From: Aliidiomarina sedimenti
GTDB taxonomy: Bacteria; Pseudomonadota; Gammaproteobacteria; Enterobacterales; Alteromonadaceae
Direction of reading: 5' to 3'
Assembly: GCF_003986955.1 (NCBI RefSeq)
Contig: NZ_PIPN01000002.1
Coordinates: 372,001-436,000 of the forward strand
DNA length: 64,000 bases
How positions within the stretch are numbered: the stretch's first letter is position 1; the number at the start of each line of letters is the position of its first letter. Below the pieces are notes generated by a model that did not search any database, was not told the origin of the DNA, and worked only from the letters and a program-made list of their open reading frames with translations. Below are positions 21,092 to 33,219 of the stretch, in pieces. The position numbers and the translations under genes were made by a program.

Positions 21092-22468
21092 ATGAAAATC
21101 ATCATTGTTGGAGCAGGACAAGTTGGTACCACACTGGCCGAGAACCTGGTCGGTGAACAGAATGAGATTACCATTATCGATCCTGATCGCCATCGGCTTA
21201 GTGAGCTGCAGGAAAAGTTTGATCTCCGGGTGGTCATTGGTAATGGCGCGCACCCCGATACACTGGAGGCGGCAGGTGCCGACGACGCCGATATGCTGAT
21301 TGCGGTCACCAGTACCGATGAAGTGAATATGCTGTCCTGCCAGATCGCTTATAGCATGTTCAATACACCGACCAAAATAGCTCGCATCCGCTCTGAGCAG
21401 TACATTCGCTACAAAGACAAGCTGTTCCATAACCAGGACATGCCGGTCGACCACCTAATCGCGCCGGAGCAGCTGGTAACCAATTATATTAAACGCTTAA
21501 TCGATTACCCCGGCGCATTGCAGGTGATGGAATTCGCATCGGGCAAAGTCAGTCTGGTCGCGGTAAAAGCCTATTATGGTGGCAAGCTTGTTGGTCGCGC
21601 GATTTCCGCGCTGAAACAACACATACCTAATGTAGACGCGCGCGTAGCGGCTATCTTTCGTCAGGGCCGGGCCATCCGGCCGTTGGGCAGCACCGTAATC
21701 GAAGCAGACGACGAGGTCTTTTTCGTCGCTGATACCGACAACATTCGTATCGTGATGGAAGAGTTACAGCGTCTTGAGGATACCTATCGGCGCATTATGA
21801 TTGTCGGCGGAGGCTTAGTCGGCGCCGGCCTCGCCAAAGCACTTGAGCATACGCACCGGGTTAAACTGGTCGAAACCAAGCTTGAGCGAGCGGAGTACCT
21901 CTCAGCGACCCTTGAACACACCCTGGTCCTTCATGGCGACGCATCGGATCAGCAATTGCTGAGCGAAGAGCATATCGAAGACATTGATGTGTTTGTCGCT
22001 GTAACCAACGATGATGAAGCTAATATCATGTCAGCGATGCTGGCAAAGCGCATGGGAGCAAAGAAAACCATGGTGCTTATCCAGCGTAGCGCCTATGTCG
22101 ACCTGGTTCAGGGAGGTGATATCGACATCGCGATTTCGCCGCAGAACGCGACCATTTCCGCCTTGCTGCGCCATATACGCCGTGGTGACATTGTTAACGT
22201 GTACTCTCTGCGCAAAGGCGCAGCTGAAGCCATTGAGGCCATTGCGCATGGCGACGAGAAAACATCTAAGGTGATTGGTCGTTCAGTGAATGAAATAAAG
22301 TTGCCGCCGGGCGCGACCATCGGCGCCATTGTGCGCGGTAACACAACCATTATTGCCCACGGCGAAACCGTTATTCACACCGACGACCACGTGGTTCTGT
22401 TTCTGGTCGACAAAAAGTACGTCAGCGATGTTGAACGGTTGTTCGAGCCTAGCGCACTCTTCTTCTGA
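21092..22468 (+). CDS. trkA: Trk potassium uptake regulatory subunit TrkA
   Basis: A 458-residue cytoplasmic NAD-binding regulator of the Trk K+ channel. It is built from two tandem RCK units. Each opens with a Rossmann loop ([10 protein letters not shown] and [10 protein letters not shown]) and ends with a TrkA-C domain. It binds TrkH, whose gene faces it immediately downstream. K+ uptake is a primary response to osmotic stress, which suits a saline habitat. Confidence 0.96.
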   Translation: MKIIIVGAGQVGTTLAENLVGEQNEITIIDPDRHRLSELQEKFDLRVVIGNGAHPDTLEAAGADDADMLIAVTSTDEVNMLSCQIAYSMFNTPTKIARIRSEQYIRYKDKLFHNQDMPVDHLIAPEQLVTNYIKRLIDYPGALQVMEFASGKVSLVAVKAYYGGKLVGRAISALKQHIPNVDARVAAIFRQGRAIRPLGSTVIEADDEVFFVADTDNIRIVMEELQRLEDTYRRIMIVGGGLVGAGLAKALEHTHRVKLVETKLERAEYLSATLEHTLVLHGDASDQQLLSEEHIEDIDVFVAVTNDDEANIMSAMLAKRMGAKKTMVLIQRSAYVDLVQGGDIDIAISPQNATISALLRHIRRGDIVNVYSLRKGAAEAIEAIAHGDEKTSKVIGRSVNEIKLPPGATIGAIVRGNTTIIAHGETVIHTDDHVVLFLVDKKYVSDVERLFEPSALFF

Positions 22469-22480
22469 ACGAGTTGAATC

Positions 22481-22503
22481 CGCACCAGGCGATGCCCGGT
22501 GCG
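22481..22503. terminator. Hairpin between convergent trkA and trkH
   Basis: CGCACC-A-GGC pairs with GCC-C-GGTGCG around a three-base loop, with one mismatch. It occupies most of the 38-base gap between the stops of trkA and trkH. No U tract follows on either strand, so termination is inferred from position. Confidence 0.45.
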
Positions 22504-22506
22504 AGG

Positions 22507-23958
22507 TTATCCCCGCCAAAACGTCGGCGTGAATAAGACCAGTAACGTAAAGACTTCAAGGCGACCGAACAGCATTGCCAGTATGGCGACCCATTTACCC
22601 ACTGTGCTCACATCCTGAAAGTTGGAGGCGACGGCACCAAGACCCGGCCCCAGGTTGTTGAGGGTCGCTGCGGTAGCGCCAAAAGCTGAATAGTCGTCAA
22701 GACCGGTCGTAATGAAAGCCAGCATAATGAACACAAAAACCAGCGCATAGGCAGCAAAAAAGCCCCACACAGCCTGCACTACCCGATCCGGCAATGGTCG
22801 GTTGCCATATTTGACACTGAATACGCCGCGCGGATGAACCAGGCGGTTTAGCTCCCGCACGCCCTGACGAAATAACAGCAGTACCCGGATGACTTTAAGT
22901 CCCCCGCCGGTAGACCCTGCTGAGCCTCCAATAAAACTGGCGAAGATTAGCAGCACCGGCAGGAATACGGGCCACACACTGTAGTTATCGGTGGTAAAGC
23001 CGGCAGTGGTAGCGATGGAAACAGCTTGAAAGGCACCATGTGAAATCGAACTAAGAATATCGTCATGCCACTGCAGGACTGCCAGGGTAAAGGCGCAAAT
23101 CAGCATAAGCACAAACTGGATCAGTAAGAAGGCGCGCAGTTCGGGGTCATATAGATAGCCACGAATGGTCTTCCCCCGCACGGCACCAAAGTGAAGCGCA
23201 AAGTTCACCCCAGCGATTAATAGAAAGACAATGCAGACCAGATTAATCCAGCCGCTATCGTAGTAGCCAAGGCTGGCGTCATGGGTCGAAAAGCCGCCAA
23301 TGGCGACCGTTGAGAACGAATGACCAACGGCATCAAATACGCTCATCCCAGCCAGCCAGTAGAAAAAGGCACAGGCAAGGGTCAGTCCGAGGTAAATGTA
23401 CCAAAGATGTTTAGCAGTATCGGCGATGCGGGGGGTCATTTTATTGTCTTTCATTGGCCCCGGAGTTTCCGCCCGAAACAACTGCATGCCACCGATACCA
23501 AGCAGCGGTAATATTGCCACCGCCAACACGATTATTCCCATGCCGCCAAACCATTGCAGCTGCTGACGATAGAAACGATACGAATGCGGGAGCTCGTCAA
23601 TACCGGTCAGGATAGTAGCACCCGTGGTAGTTAACGCAGAAAATGACTCAAACATCGAGTCAGTGAAGCTAAGTGTGAATTCATCAGGCATCCAGAACGG
23701 AATCGCCCCCACTGAGGCCAGTACCACCCAAAACATCACCACAATGACGAAGCCCTCGCGGGTTTTTAAGTCACGACGAAAACTCTGGTTCGGATACCAA
23801 AGCAGGAAGCCAATCAACAGGCTCAACAGAAACGCAAAGAAAAACGCCCCCGCGCCCCCGTCATTGTAATAGAGGGCTATGCCAATAGGCGGTAGTAAGG
23901 TACTGCTAAATAGCGCAACCAACAGCCCTAGAATTCGAAGTATTGTGCGAACCTGCAT
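22507..23958 (-). CDS. trkH: Trk potassium uptake channel subunit TrkH
   Basis: A 483-residue K+-translocating subunit with four membrane-pore-membrane repeats. Selectivity-filter-like loops are visible as TTTGATILTG, TVAIGGFSTHD, TTAGFTTDNY and NNLGPGLGA. The start is ATG 23958, sharing one base with the pepQ stop (TGATG); the TTG one codon upstream is unlikely to be used. It completes a Trk system with trkA. Confidence 0.95.
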   Translation of the reverse strand: MQVRTILRILGLLVALFSSTLLPPIGIALYYNDGGAGAFFFAFLLSLLIGFLLWYPNQSFRRDLKTREGFVIVVMFWVVLASVGAIPFWMPDEFTLSFTDSMFESFSALTTTGATILTGIDELPHSYRFYRQQLQWFGGMGIIVLAVAILPLLGIGGMQLFRAETPGPMKDNKMTPRIADTAKHLWYIYLGLTLACAFFYWLAGMSVFDAVGHSFSTVAIGGFSTHDASLGYYDSGWINLVCIVFLLIAGVNFALHFGAVRGKTIRGYLYDPELRAFLLIQFVLMLICAFTLAVLQWHDDILSSISHGAFQAVSIATTAGFTTDNYSVWPVFLPVLLIFASFIGGSAGSTGGGLKVIRVLLLFRQGVRELNRLVHPRGVFSVKYGNRPLPDRVVQAVWGFFAAYALVFVFIMLAFITTGLDDYSAFGATAATLNNLGPGLGAVASNFQDVSTVGKWVAILAMLFGRLEVFTLLVLFTPTFWRG

Positions 23959-25286
23959 CAAGCAAGACCTTGTTCACGAGTGAGATTACGGGCGCCCTGC
24001 TCGGTAATGAGCAAATTATCCTCTATGCGGATACCACCAAAGTTACGAAGTTCGTCAAGCTTAGCCCAATTAACGGCTTTCGCATCAGGCCCGTTGGCTA
24101 ACTGCTGCATCAGTGAATCAATAAAATACAAACCAGGTTCAAGTGTAACAACCTGACGCGGTTCAATTTTACGGGTTGTCTTTAAGTTTGCATAGCGCGC
24201 TGGTGGCGCTATTATCTTTCCACTGGCATCAGGCAAGCTACCGCCGGTGTCGTGAACCTGAAGCCCGAGCATATGGCCGAACCCATGGGGCATGAATTTA
24301 TCGACAATCTTCCGCGATATCATGGTATCGACATCCATTCTGACAATATCAAAGCGTTTTAGAATATCAGCGATACCCAGTAACGTTTGCTCATGCAACC
24401 AGACATAGGTACGGTTTGGACGGATCTGTGCAGTCAGGTCTAACAGTAACGAATCGACACTTTTTACCATTGCCGCGAACTCGTCATCCTCAAACGCATA
24501 GGTTCGACTTATATCTGCAGCGTATCCACGAACCTGGGCGCCAGCGTCAATCAGCATCGAATGCATTACCGCGGGCGCAAACGTCTGCTTACCCCGGTAA
24601 TGAAGCGTTGCCGCATGCTCATTGAAACCAATAATAGCATTGTATGGCATCTCATCTGGCCCCTGCCGGGTTGCCGCCATATATGCAAGCCAGCAATCAA
24701 ACTCAGATGCCTGGCTAAAAAATGCGGCTTCCGCCGCTTCGTGGCCTTGAGCTGCGAGTCGGTTTGCCTGCTCAATGCAGGCTATTTCGTAATCGCTTTT
24801 AAATAACCTGGCATAATGAAGATAACTGAGCACCGCTTCAGGGTTAACCTCTAAAATACCTAACGCCTGAGCCACTTCGATGTGTTCGCCTAGATACACA
24901 GTTCGTGATTTATCGTAAGGAAGGTATTTATCCACAGCCTCTGGGGTACTGATTAGTTCCACGTGGAACATACTCAGCCAGTCCTGTTGGTCGATATACG
25001 GCGCGTCGTGCCAAAAGTCGTCACTGGCAAAGAGCACCAGAGTCGGTTTCTGTTCTGGGCGCATCAGAACCCAGCTATTGGTCGACTGCAGGAGTGGACA
25101 TACCGCTTTAAAGTGAGGACTAACCCGGAATGCGTATTCACTGTCATCCATAAAATGACGCTTCAACTGACCCGCGTGGATAGCCAGGACCTCAATGTCC
25201 TTAGCTATCAATAGGCGGTCATATTTTTCACGTAACTGGGAAAAGTGTTCAGCAAAGTGAGGTAAGCTGGGCTGGACTCTCGACAT
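23958..25286 (-). CDS. pepQ: Xaa-Pro dipeptidase PepQ
   Basis: A dinuclear-metal M24B prolidase that hydrolyses X-Pro dipeptides. The metal ligands are recognisable: two Asp in DAGAQVRGYAADISR, His in GFGHMLGLQVHD, and Glu in TLEPGLYF and GIRIEDN. I place the start at ATG 25286, behind GGAGG, giving 442 residues, essentially the E. coli length; an ATG at 25304 is the alternative. It overlaps slt by 38 bases. The gene body carries a parS-like site and a DnaA box. Confidence 0.93.
   Translation of the reverse strand: MSRVQPSLPHFAEHFSQLREKYDRLLIAKDIEVLAIHAGQLKRHFMDDSEYAFRVSPHFKAVCPLLQSTNSWVLMRPEQKPTLVLFASDDFWHDAPYIDQQDWLSMFHVELISTPEAVDKYLPYDKSRTVYLGEHIEVAQALGILEVNPEAVLSYLHYARLFKSDYEIACIEQANRLAAQGHEAAEAAFFSQASEFDCWLAYMAATRQGPDEMPYNAIIGFNEHAATLHYRGKQTFAPAVMHSMLIDAGAQVRGYAADISRTYAFEDDEFAAMVKSVDSLLLDLTAQIRPNRTYVWLHEQTLLGIADILKRFDIVRMDVDTMISRKIVDKFMPHGFGHMLGLQVHDTGGSLPDASGKIIAPPARYANLKTTRKIEPRQVVTLEPGLYFIDSLMQQLANGPDAKAVNWAKLDELRNFGGIRIEDNLLITEQGARNLTREQGLA
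24928..24936 (+). promoter_or_regulatory. Perfect DnaA box inside pepQ
   Basis: TTATCCACA lies within the pepQ coding sequence, about 20 bases from a parS-like palindrome. A chance occurrence cannot be excluded; see findings. Confidence 0.45.
24955..24970. promoter_or_regulatory. parS: parS-like centromere site 3 (in pepQ)
   Basis: A 14-bp perfect palindrome, GTTCCACGTGGAAC (24956-24969), the ParB-binding core known from several proteobacteria. It is read in pepQ as Phe-His-Val-Glu, the same frame as both recF copies. Its outer flank (A...A) differs slightly from the two recF sites. Confidence 0.8.
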
Positions 25287-27333
25287 TGGTGCAGATGCCT
25301 CCATCAGGATGAATAAGCATACTATGCATGTGTTGCATCAGCTTGTCATCCTGCCCCAGCAAATTCGCATAGATCTGCTGATAGGTCAGTACGGCTTTTA
25401 CATAATCGCGGGTTTCCTGATAAGGAATCGTTTCAATCCAGATATCCGCCGCAACCTGAGCTTCAGGGACCCACTCCTGAACCCGCCGATAGCCAGCGTT
25501 GTAGCTCGCTGTGGCGAGTAGCCAATTACCACGGTTTCTGCTGAGCAAATCAGCCATATAGCGTGTTCCCAGGCGAATATTGTCCTCAGGCCGGTCAAGC
25601 CGCGGAGGATGACGGTTCGTAGGCCCAGGGGTATTGCGTTCGATATAGTCCGCGGTTGTCGGCATAATCTGCATCAATCCCCGGGCTCCTACTGGAGACC
25701 GCGCATCAGGCTGAAAGGCACTTTCCCGCCGGATAATGGCGTAAACCCAGGCTAAGTCGAGTCCCCAGTGCCCTGAATGCTGGGTCAGCAGTTGCTGATA
25801 CCCTAATGGAAAGCGACGCTCCAGATCTGAATAAAGGCCCAGGTTTGAGAATTCACGGATACTCTGGTCCAGCCATTGCCACTGGCTTGCTAGCACAGCA
25901 GCAACCTCTCGTTCCTCGTCCGGCAGTCGAGCCCGTACCAGATTCCACTCCCGACGCGCATCCAGATAGCGCTCTAACTGAAGGAATTCATAGGCACGCT
26001 GTACCTCTGGACGGCTAAGTAACCTGGATCTGGTCGCCTCATCAATAATCACCGACTCCCGATGCAGATTCGGAGGGAGATCCAGTTGAGCAGCGGCCAT
26101 AAAACCGTAGTAATGGCGTTGTTCAGCCAGCTCCTGCCAGATGGGCTCTGCTTCGAGTGGCCGACCAAGCTCGCTTAAGGCCCGGGCCTGCCAGTAGCGG
26201 TATTGAGTGGAGGCATCAGGCAGTGACTCAGTCAGGTTAAGAATTGCAGTAAAATCCTGTTGCCGTAACAACGTGGCTAAATACCAATGTCGCGCAGAGT
26301 CACTCAAGCCCTCAACGGGTAGCTGTTCTAACCATTCGCGTGCGTCTTTTTCTTCACGCACCGCAAGCACAACCCCAACCAGGCTATTCACTTTTTGCCG
26401 CTGCTCATCGCTAAATGAAAAATGAGCCTGCATCCCCTCCCATACTTTCCGCACGACGCCGATATCACGCCACGCCAGCTCAAGGGCCGTCGCGATCACG
26501 TGAGCTTTTGCACGTTCCGAATCAGCGGGCAATTGATGATACTCAATAATTCGCTGAGGCCGCTGGCGCAATAACAGAATGTTGTCAGCCAGCGCGATGC
26601 TTTGTTCATTCGTCAACAGGCTACGCAGATAACGCGCCATACCCCAGTTCTCTGCACCTATCGCAAGATCAAATCGCTCCCAGACCACAGCGTCCGTTCG
26701 TTGTCCGGCTTGCTGCCAGGCAGTAAACGCCGGGTCGCAGGTCCGCGGCTGGCTCTGTGGCTGCACCCAGCGTCGCTCGACCATTTGCCAAAGGGCGTCT
26801 GTTGGTTCATCCGTCAACTGCAGACGATATACCAGATAACGACACATCTGCTCCTTGCTACCACGATCGACAAAGTCCCGGACGAAACGCTGCTTATCAT
26901 TGCGCCGGGCCAGATAGCGTAGCCAGCTATCACGCAAACTCCGTTCCGCCGCTGTGCCGTAGTAGAGTTGCATGAAGTTCCGAATTCGGGATTCCCGCCC
27001 AAGGCTCAGGTTTGCTTCGAGGTAAGCGGCTTCAATGTACGGCCATAAAGGGTAATGGTAGAAGCGTTCTGTTAACTCAAAGAATTCCTGCGCATCCGCC
27101 CGCCCGGCCGACCTTTCCGCCTCGACAAACTCGCTACGAAGCGCGCTTAGGTTCTCTGGTAAGGGCCGAACATCCGGCTGAGTAGGCCGACGTTGCTCGA
27201 CCTCGCCTGACCAGACTGAAAAGGAACTAATAAAAGCCAGACAGCCACTTAGCACAAGCCAACGAAAGCTTTTAAACACCTGTTTAAATCCAGGTTGCAA
27301 TGTGGGATGATTAGTGCCACATTTTTGTTCCAT
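25249..27333 (-). CDS. slt: Soluble lytic murein transglycosylase (Slt70-type)
   Basis: A periplasmic enzyme that cleaves peptidoglycan with formation of 1,6-anhydroMurNAc. The 694-residue protein has a signal sequence, a long alpha-superhelical U/L region (about 50-500), and a C-terminal lysozyme-like domain. The catalytic Glu is in IIRRESAFQP, followed by GLMQIMP and ASYNAG. From ATG 27333 the leader is rather long. GTG 27279 would give a tidier signal peptide (MFKSFRWLVL). First gene of slt-pepQ-trkH. Confidence 0.92.
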   Translation of the reverse strand: MEQKCGTNHPTLQPGFKQVFKSFRWLVLSGCLAFISSFSVWSGEVEQRRPTQPDVRPLPENLSALRSEFVEAERSAGRADAQEFFELTERFYHYPLWPYIEAAYLEANLSLGRESRIRNFMQLYYGTAAERSLRDSWLRYLARRNDKQRFVRDFVDRGSKEQMCRYLVYRLQLTDEPTDALWQMVERRWVQPQSQPRTCDPAFTAWQQAGQRTDAVVWERFDLAIGAENWGMARYLRSLLTNEQSIALADNILLLRQRPQRIIEYHQLPADSERAKAHVIATALELAWRDIGVVRKVWEGMQAHFSFSDEQRQKVNSLVGVVLAVREEKDAREWLEQLPVEGLSDSARHWYLATLLRQQDFTAILNLTESLPDASTQYRYWQARALSELGRPLEAEPIWQELAEQRHYYGFMAAAQLDLPPNLHRESVIIDEATRSRLLSRPEVQRAYEFLQLERYLDARREWNLVRARLPDEEREVAAVLASQWQWLDQSIREFSNLGLYSDLERRFPLGYQQLLTQHSGHWGLDLAWVYAIIRRESAFQPDARSPVGARGLMQIMPTTADYIERNTPGPTNRHPPRLDRPEDNIRLGTRYMADLLSRNRGNWLLATASYNAGYRRVQEWVPEAQVAADIWIETIPYQETRDYVKAVLTYQQIYANLLGQDDKLMQHMHSMLIHPDGGICTNVESPAQLTSLC

Positions 27334-27406
27334 ACTTTGAGCACCATATTCGTTATTCGTTGTAAAAGGTTAACGGCATCCGCCGTAAACAAACGGGAGA
27401 CCCACG

Positions 27407-30729
<3,323 letters not shown>

Positions 30730-30750
30730 AAATATCCGCTTAAAAATTAG

Positions 30751-30781
30751 AAAGCCGCAGCGATTTGCTGCGGCTTTTTTT
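30751..30781 (+). terminator. Rho-independent terminator of fadBA
   Basis: A perfect 8-bp stem GCCGCAGC/GCTGCGGC with a five-base loop, followed by seven T. Located 22 bases after the fadA stop. Confidence 0.92.
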
Positions 30782-30853
30782 ATACCTGTCGTGTTAGAAT
30801 TATTTTCGACAACAGACTGCGTTAACGATATTGGTTTCACTGGAGCATCGACC

Positions 30854-31105
30854 ATGGCCCCGTTTCAAAATGCTGACCATCAACTCGATACAAGCGGACT
30901 GCGCTGCCCGGAGCCAGTCATGTTAATTCGGGCCAAAGTTCGCAAAATGGAAGAAGGTGACACCCTGCTGGTTATCGCCGACGACCCGGCGACGACCCGT
31001 GACATTCCTAGTTTTTGCCGCTTTATGGACCATGAACTACTGGCCCAGCAAACGGCGGAAGTACCCTACCAGTACCTGATTCAAAAGGGTCTGGTTAAGG
31101 ATTGA
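30854..31105 (+). CDS. tusA: TusA-family sulfur carrier protein
   Basis: An 83-residue sulfurtransferase of the SirA/TusA/YeeD fold. The conserved CPxP motif (CPEP, active Cys18) sits at the first helix. TusA relays persulfide sulfur from IscS to the TusBCD-E relay for tRNA 2-thiolation. The start at ATG 30854 is set by GGAG at 30842-30845 and family length. The open frame extends upstream through the fadA terminator, but that part is not coding. Paralogues with other roles exist, so the symbol is slightly uncertain. Confidence 0.85.
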   Translation: MAPFQNADHQLDTSGLRCPEPVMLIRAKVRKMEEGDTLLVIADDPATTRDIPSFCRFMDHELLAQQTAEVPYQYLIQKGLVKD

Positions 31106-31110
31106 GCCAG

Positions 31111-31590
31111 CTAGAGCTTGTATTCCCAGAATTCAGCCTGACCTAACGTCGGATCCAGCTGATAGGGCTTAAAGCCAAAACGTAAATACGCATGTCGCGC
31201 ACTTTCGTTGCCCGTTAACACCTCCAGGGTGACTTTGCAGCAGCCACGTGCCTTGGCGGCTTCACAAACTTTATCCATCAGCTGCTGGGCGATACCTTCA
31301 CCGCGGTGCCCATCGAGGACTGCAATATCGTGGATGTTGCACAAGGGTTTTGCCGCGAAGGTTGAGAACCCTTCAACGCAGTTCGCCAGCCCAACCGCCT
31401 GGCCGTCTTTATAGGCGATAAAGCTATACACCCCATCACGTTTGGCCATTTCTGCGATGAGCGTTGCTTTGGTTGTCTCCGGCAGGGCTTCACCACCGCC
31501 CATAGGATCCCGTGCGTACGCATCCAGTAAGGCTAACAGTTCATTGGCCTGAGTTTGATCGCTATAATCTACCGCTCGAATTTCTAACAT
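31111..31590 (-). CDS. GNAT-family N-acetyltransferase
   Basis: A 159-residue acyl-CoA-dependent transferase. Motif A, IHDIAVLDGHRGEGIAQQLM, contains the acetyl-CoA pyrophosphate loop (HRGEGIA), and the usual C-terminal RFGFKPY segment follows. The start at ATG 31590 is preceded by CAGGT; upstream in-frame ATGs would overlap tag and are less likely. It lies 13 bases downstream of tag on the same strand. The substrate cannot be predicted. Confidence 0.87.
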   Translation of the reverse strand: MLEIRAVDYSDQTQANELLALLDAYARDPMGGGEALPETTKATLIAEMAKRDGVYSFIAYKDGQAVGLANCVEGFSTFAAKPLCNIHDIAVLDGHRGEGIAQQLMDKVCEAAKARGCCKVTLEVLTGNESARHAYLRFGFKPYQLDPTLGQAEFWEYKL

Positions 31591-31603
31591 GGAGTACCTG
31601 TAT

Positions 31604-32197
31604 TTATTTGCTGTGTGTTCGTACATGACAGTCCTGCAGGTGGTCATTTACCATGCCGACCGCCTGCATGAATGCATAACATATGGTTGGCCCAACAAAA
31701 TTGAAGCCGGTCTTTTTCAGTGCTTTTGACATTGCTTCAGAAGCCGGAGTTTGCGTTGGTATATCAGCCATTTTATTGGGTTTTACATCCACAACCCGGC
31801 CGCCTACAAACTGCCAAAGAAACTCGGAGAAGTCCTCTCCACCGTCCTGCAGCGCCATATAGCCATCTGCATTTCGGAATATCGAATTAATTTTAAGACG
31901 GTTACGTACAATCCCGGCGTTCTGCATCTGCCGCTCAACAAAGGATTCACGTTCAGCGCCCTGAATGGCATGCAGGCGTTCAGGGTTGAACTGCAAAAAC
32001 GCCTCTTCGTAGGCCAATTGTTTGCGTAATATGGTGATCCAGCTCAGGCCGGCCTGCTGGCCGTCAAGGCAAAGTTTGGCAAACAACTCGTGACTGTCGT
32101 ACACCGGCCGTCCCCAGACTTCATCGTGATATTTTTGATAATCTGGCGCATCACCACACCAAGGACAGCGTTTAATTGCATTTAGTGCGTTATTCAA
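31604..32197 (-). CDS. tag: DNA-3-methyladenine glycosylase I
   Basis: A base-excision enzyme that removes 3-methyladenine from alkylated DNA. The 197-residue protein shows the conserved CLDGQQAGLSWITILRKQ block. Its zinc-snap residues keep the E. coli spacing: Cys11 and His24 (13 apart) near the N-terminus, and an HxxxC pair in DHLQDCH near the C-terminus. It diverges from glyQ and is followed by the GNAT gene. Confidence 0.95.
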   Translation of the reverse strand: MNNALNAIKRCPWCGDAPDYQKYHDEVWGRPVYDSHELFAKLCLDGQQAGLSWITILRKQLAYEEAFLQFNPERLHAIQGAERESFVERQMQNAGIVRNRLKINSIFRNADGYMALQDGGEDFSEFLWQFVGGRVVDVKPNKMADIPTQTPASEAMSKALKKTGFNFVGPTICYAFMQAVGMVNDHLQDCHVRTHSK

Positions 32198-32217
32198 CCT
32201 CTATCCTCCCTATAAAT

Positions 32218-32240
32218 CGGGCTTTAGCTCAGGGTATAAT
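32218..32240 (+). promoter_or_regulatory. glyQ: Probable glyQS promoter
   Basis: A perfect TATAAT at 32235-32240 lies 58 bases before the glyQ start. The -35 region 17 bases upstream is poor, so the element is assigned on the strong -10 and its position. Confidence 0.5.
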
Positions 32241-32297
32241 CACACAAACTTTTAGCGCTGGACAGCGTAAATTCGGCCGACTGTAAGTGGAACTCTC

Positions 32298-33206
32298 ATG
32301 GAAAAATTTAACGTTAAGACATTTCAGGGCCTGATCCTGGCTCTGCAGGATTTCTGGGCTCAGAAAGGCTGCGCCATTGTACAGCCGCTAGATATGGAGG
32401 TTGGCGCCGGTACCTTCCATCCACAAACATTTTTACGCTCAATCGGCCCGGAGCCAGCCAACTTTGCCTATGTGCAACCATGCCGCCGCCCGACCGATGG
32501 CCGTTATGGTGAAAACCCGAATCGCCTGCAGCATTACTATCAGTTCCAGGTTATCTTAAAACCCTCTCCGTCGGACATCCAGGAACTCTACCTCGATTCG
32601 CTGCGGATGCTGGGTTTTGACCCCTTAGTCCACGATATTCGTTTCGTCGAAGACAACTGGGAATCACCGACTCTGGGTGCCTGGGGTCTTGGCTGGGAAG
32701 TCTGGCTAAACGGCATGGAGGTCACCCAGTTCACCTATTTTCAGCAGGTCGGCGGAATCGAGTGTAAGCCAGTCGCTGGTGAAATCACCTATGGTCTTGA
32801 ACGCCTGGCAATGTATATCCAGGGCGTCGACAGCATTTATGACCTGGTCTGGACCGACGGCCCCCGCGGCAAAATCCTCTATGGCGATGTCTTCCTGCAA
32901 AACGAGATTGAGCAGTCGACCTATAACTTCGAATATGCCGATGTTGATGTGCTGTTCGCTCGCTTTGAAGCCTGTGAGAAAGAATGCGAGCTGCTCATTG
33001 AGCACAACCTGCCGTTACCGGCCTATGAACAAGTAATGCGCGCATCGCACGCTTTTAACCTACTCGACGCACGACACGCAATTTCTGTGACTGAGCGGCA
33101 ACGCTATATTCTTCGGGTACGCACTATGGCGAAGGCCTGTGCAGAGGCCTACTTCGCAGCGCGTGAAGCGCTTGGATTTCCACTAGCAAATGTAGCGGCC
33201 AAGTAA
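32298..33206 (+). CDS. glyQ: Glycyl-tRNA synthetase alpha subunit
   Basis: The catalytic subunit of the bacterial alpha2-beta2 glycyl-tRNA synthetase. The 302-residue sequence follows the family closely from [20 protein letters not shown] on. It contains the class II fold blocks [16 protein letters not shown] and [12 protein letters not shown]. It is followed by glyS after a 13-base gap. Confidence 0.97.
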   Translation: MEKFNVKTFQGLILALQDFWAQKGCAIVQPLDMEVGAGTFHPQTFLRSIGPEPANFAYVQPCRRPTDGRYGENPNRLQHYYQFQVILKPSPSDIQELYLDSLRMLGFDPLVHDIRFVEDNWESPTLGAWGLGWEVWLNGMEVTQFTYFQQVGGIECKPVAGEITYGLERLAMYIQGVDSIYDLVWTDGPRGKILYGDVFLQNEIEQSTYNFEYADVDVLFARFEACEKECELLIEHNLPLPAYEQVMRASHAFNLLDARHAISVTERQRYILRVRTMAKACAEAYFAAREALGFPLANVAAK

Positions 33207-33219
33207 GGGAGTGCTATCC

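Noticed and set aside
22386-22398. CACGTGG-containing stretch in trkA as a fourth parS
   Set aside because: Reads ACCACGTGGTT; the outer GTTC/GAAC positions of the parS core are absent.
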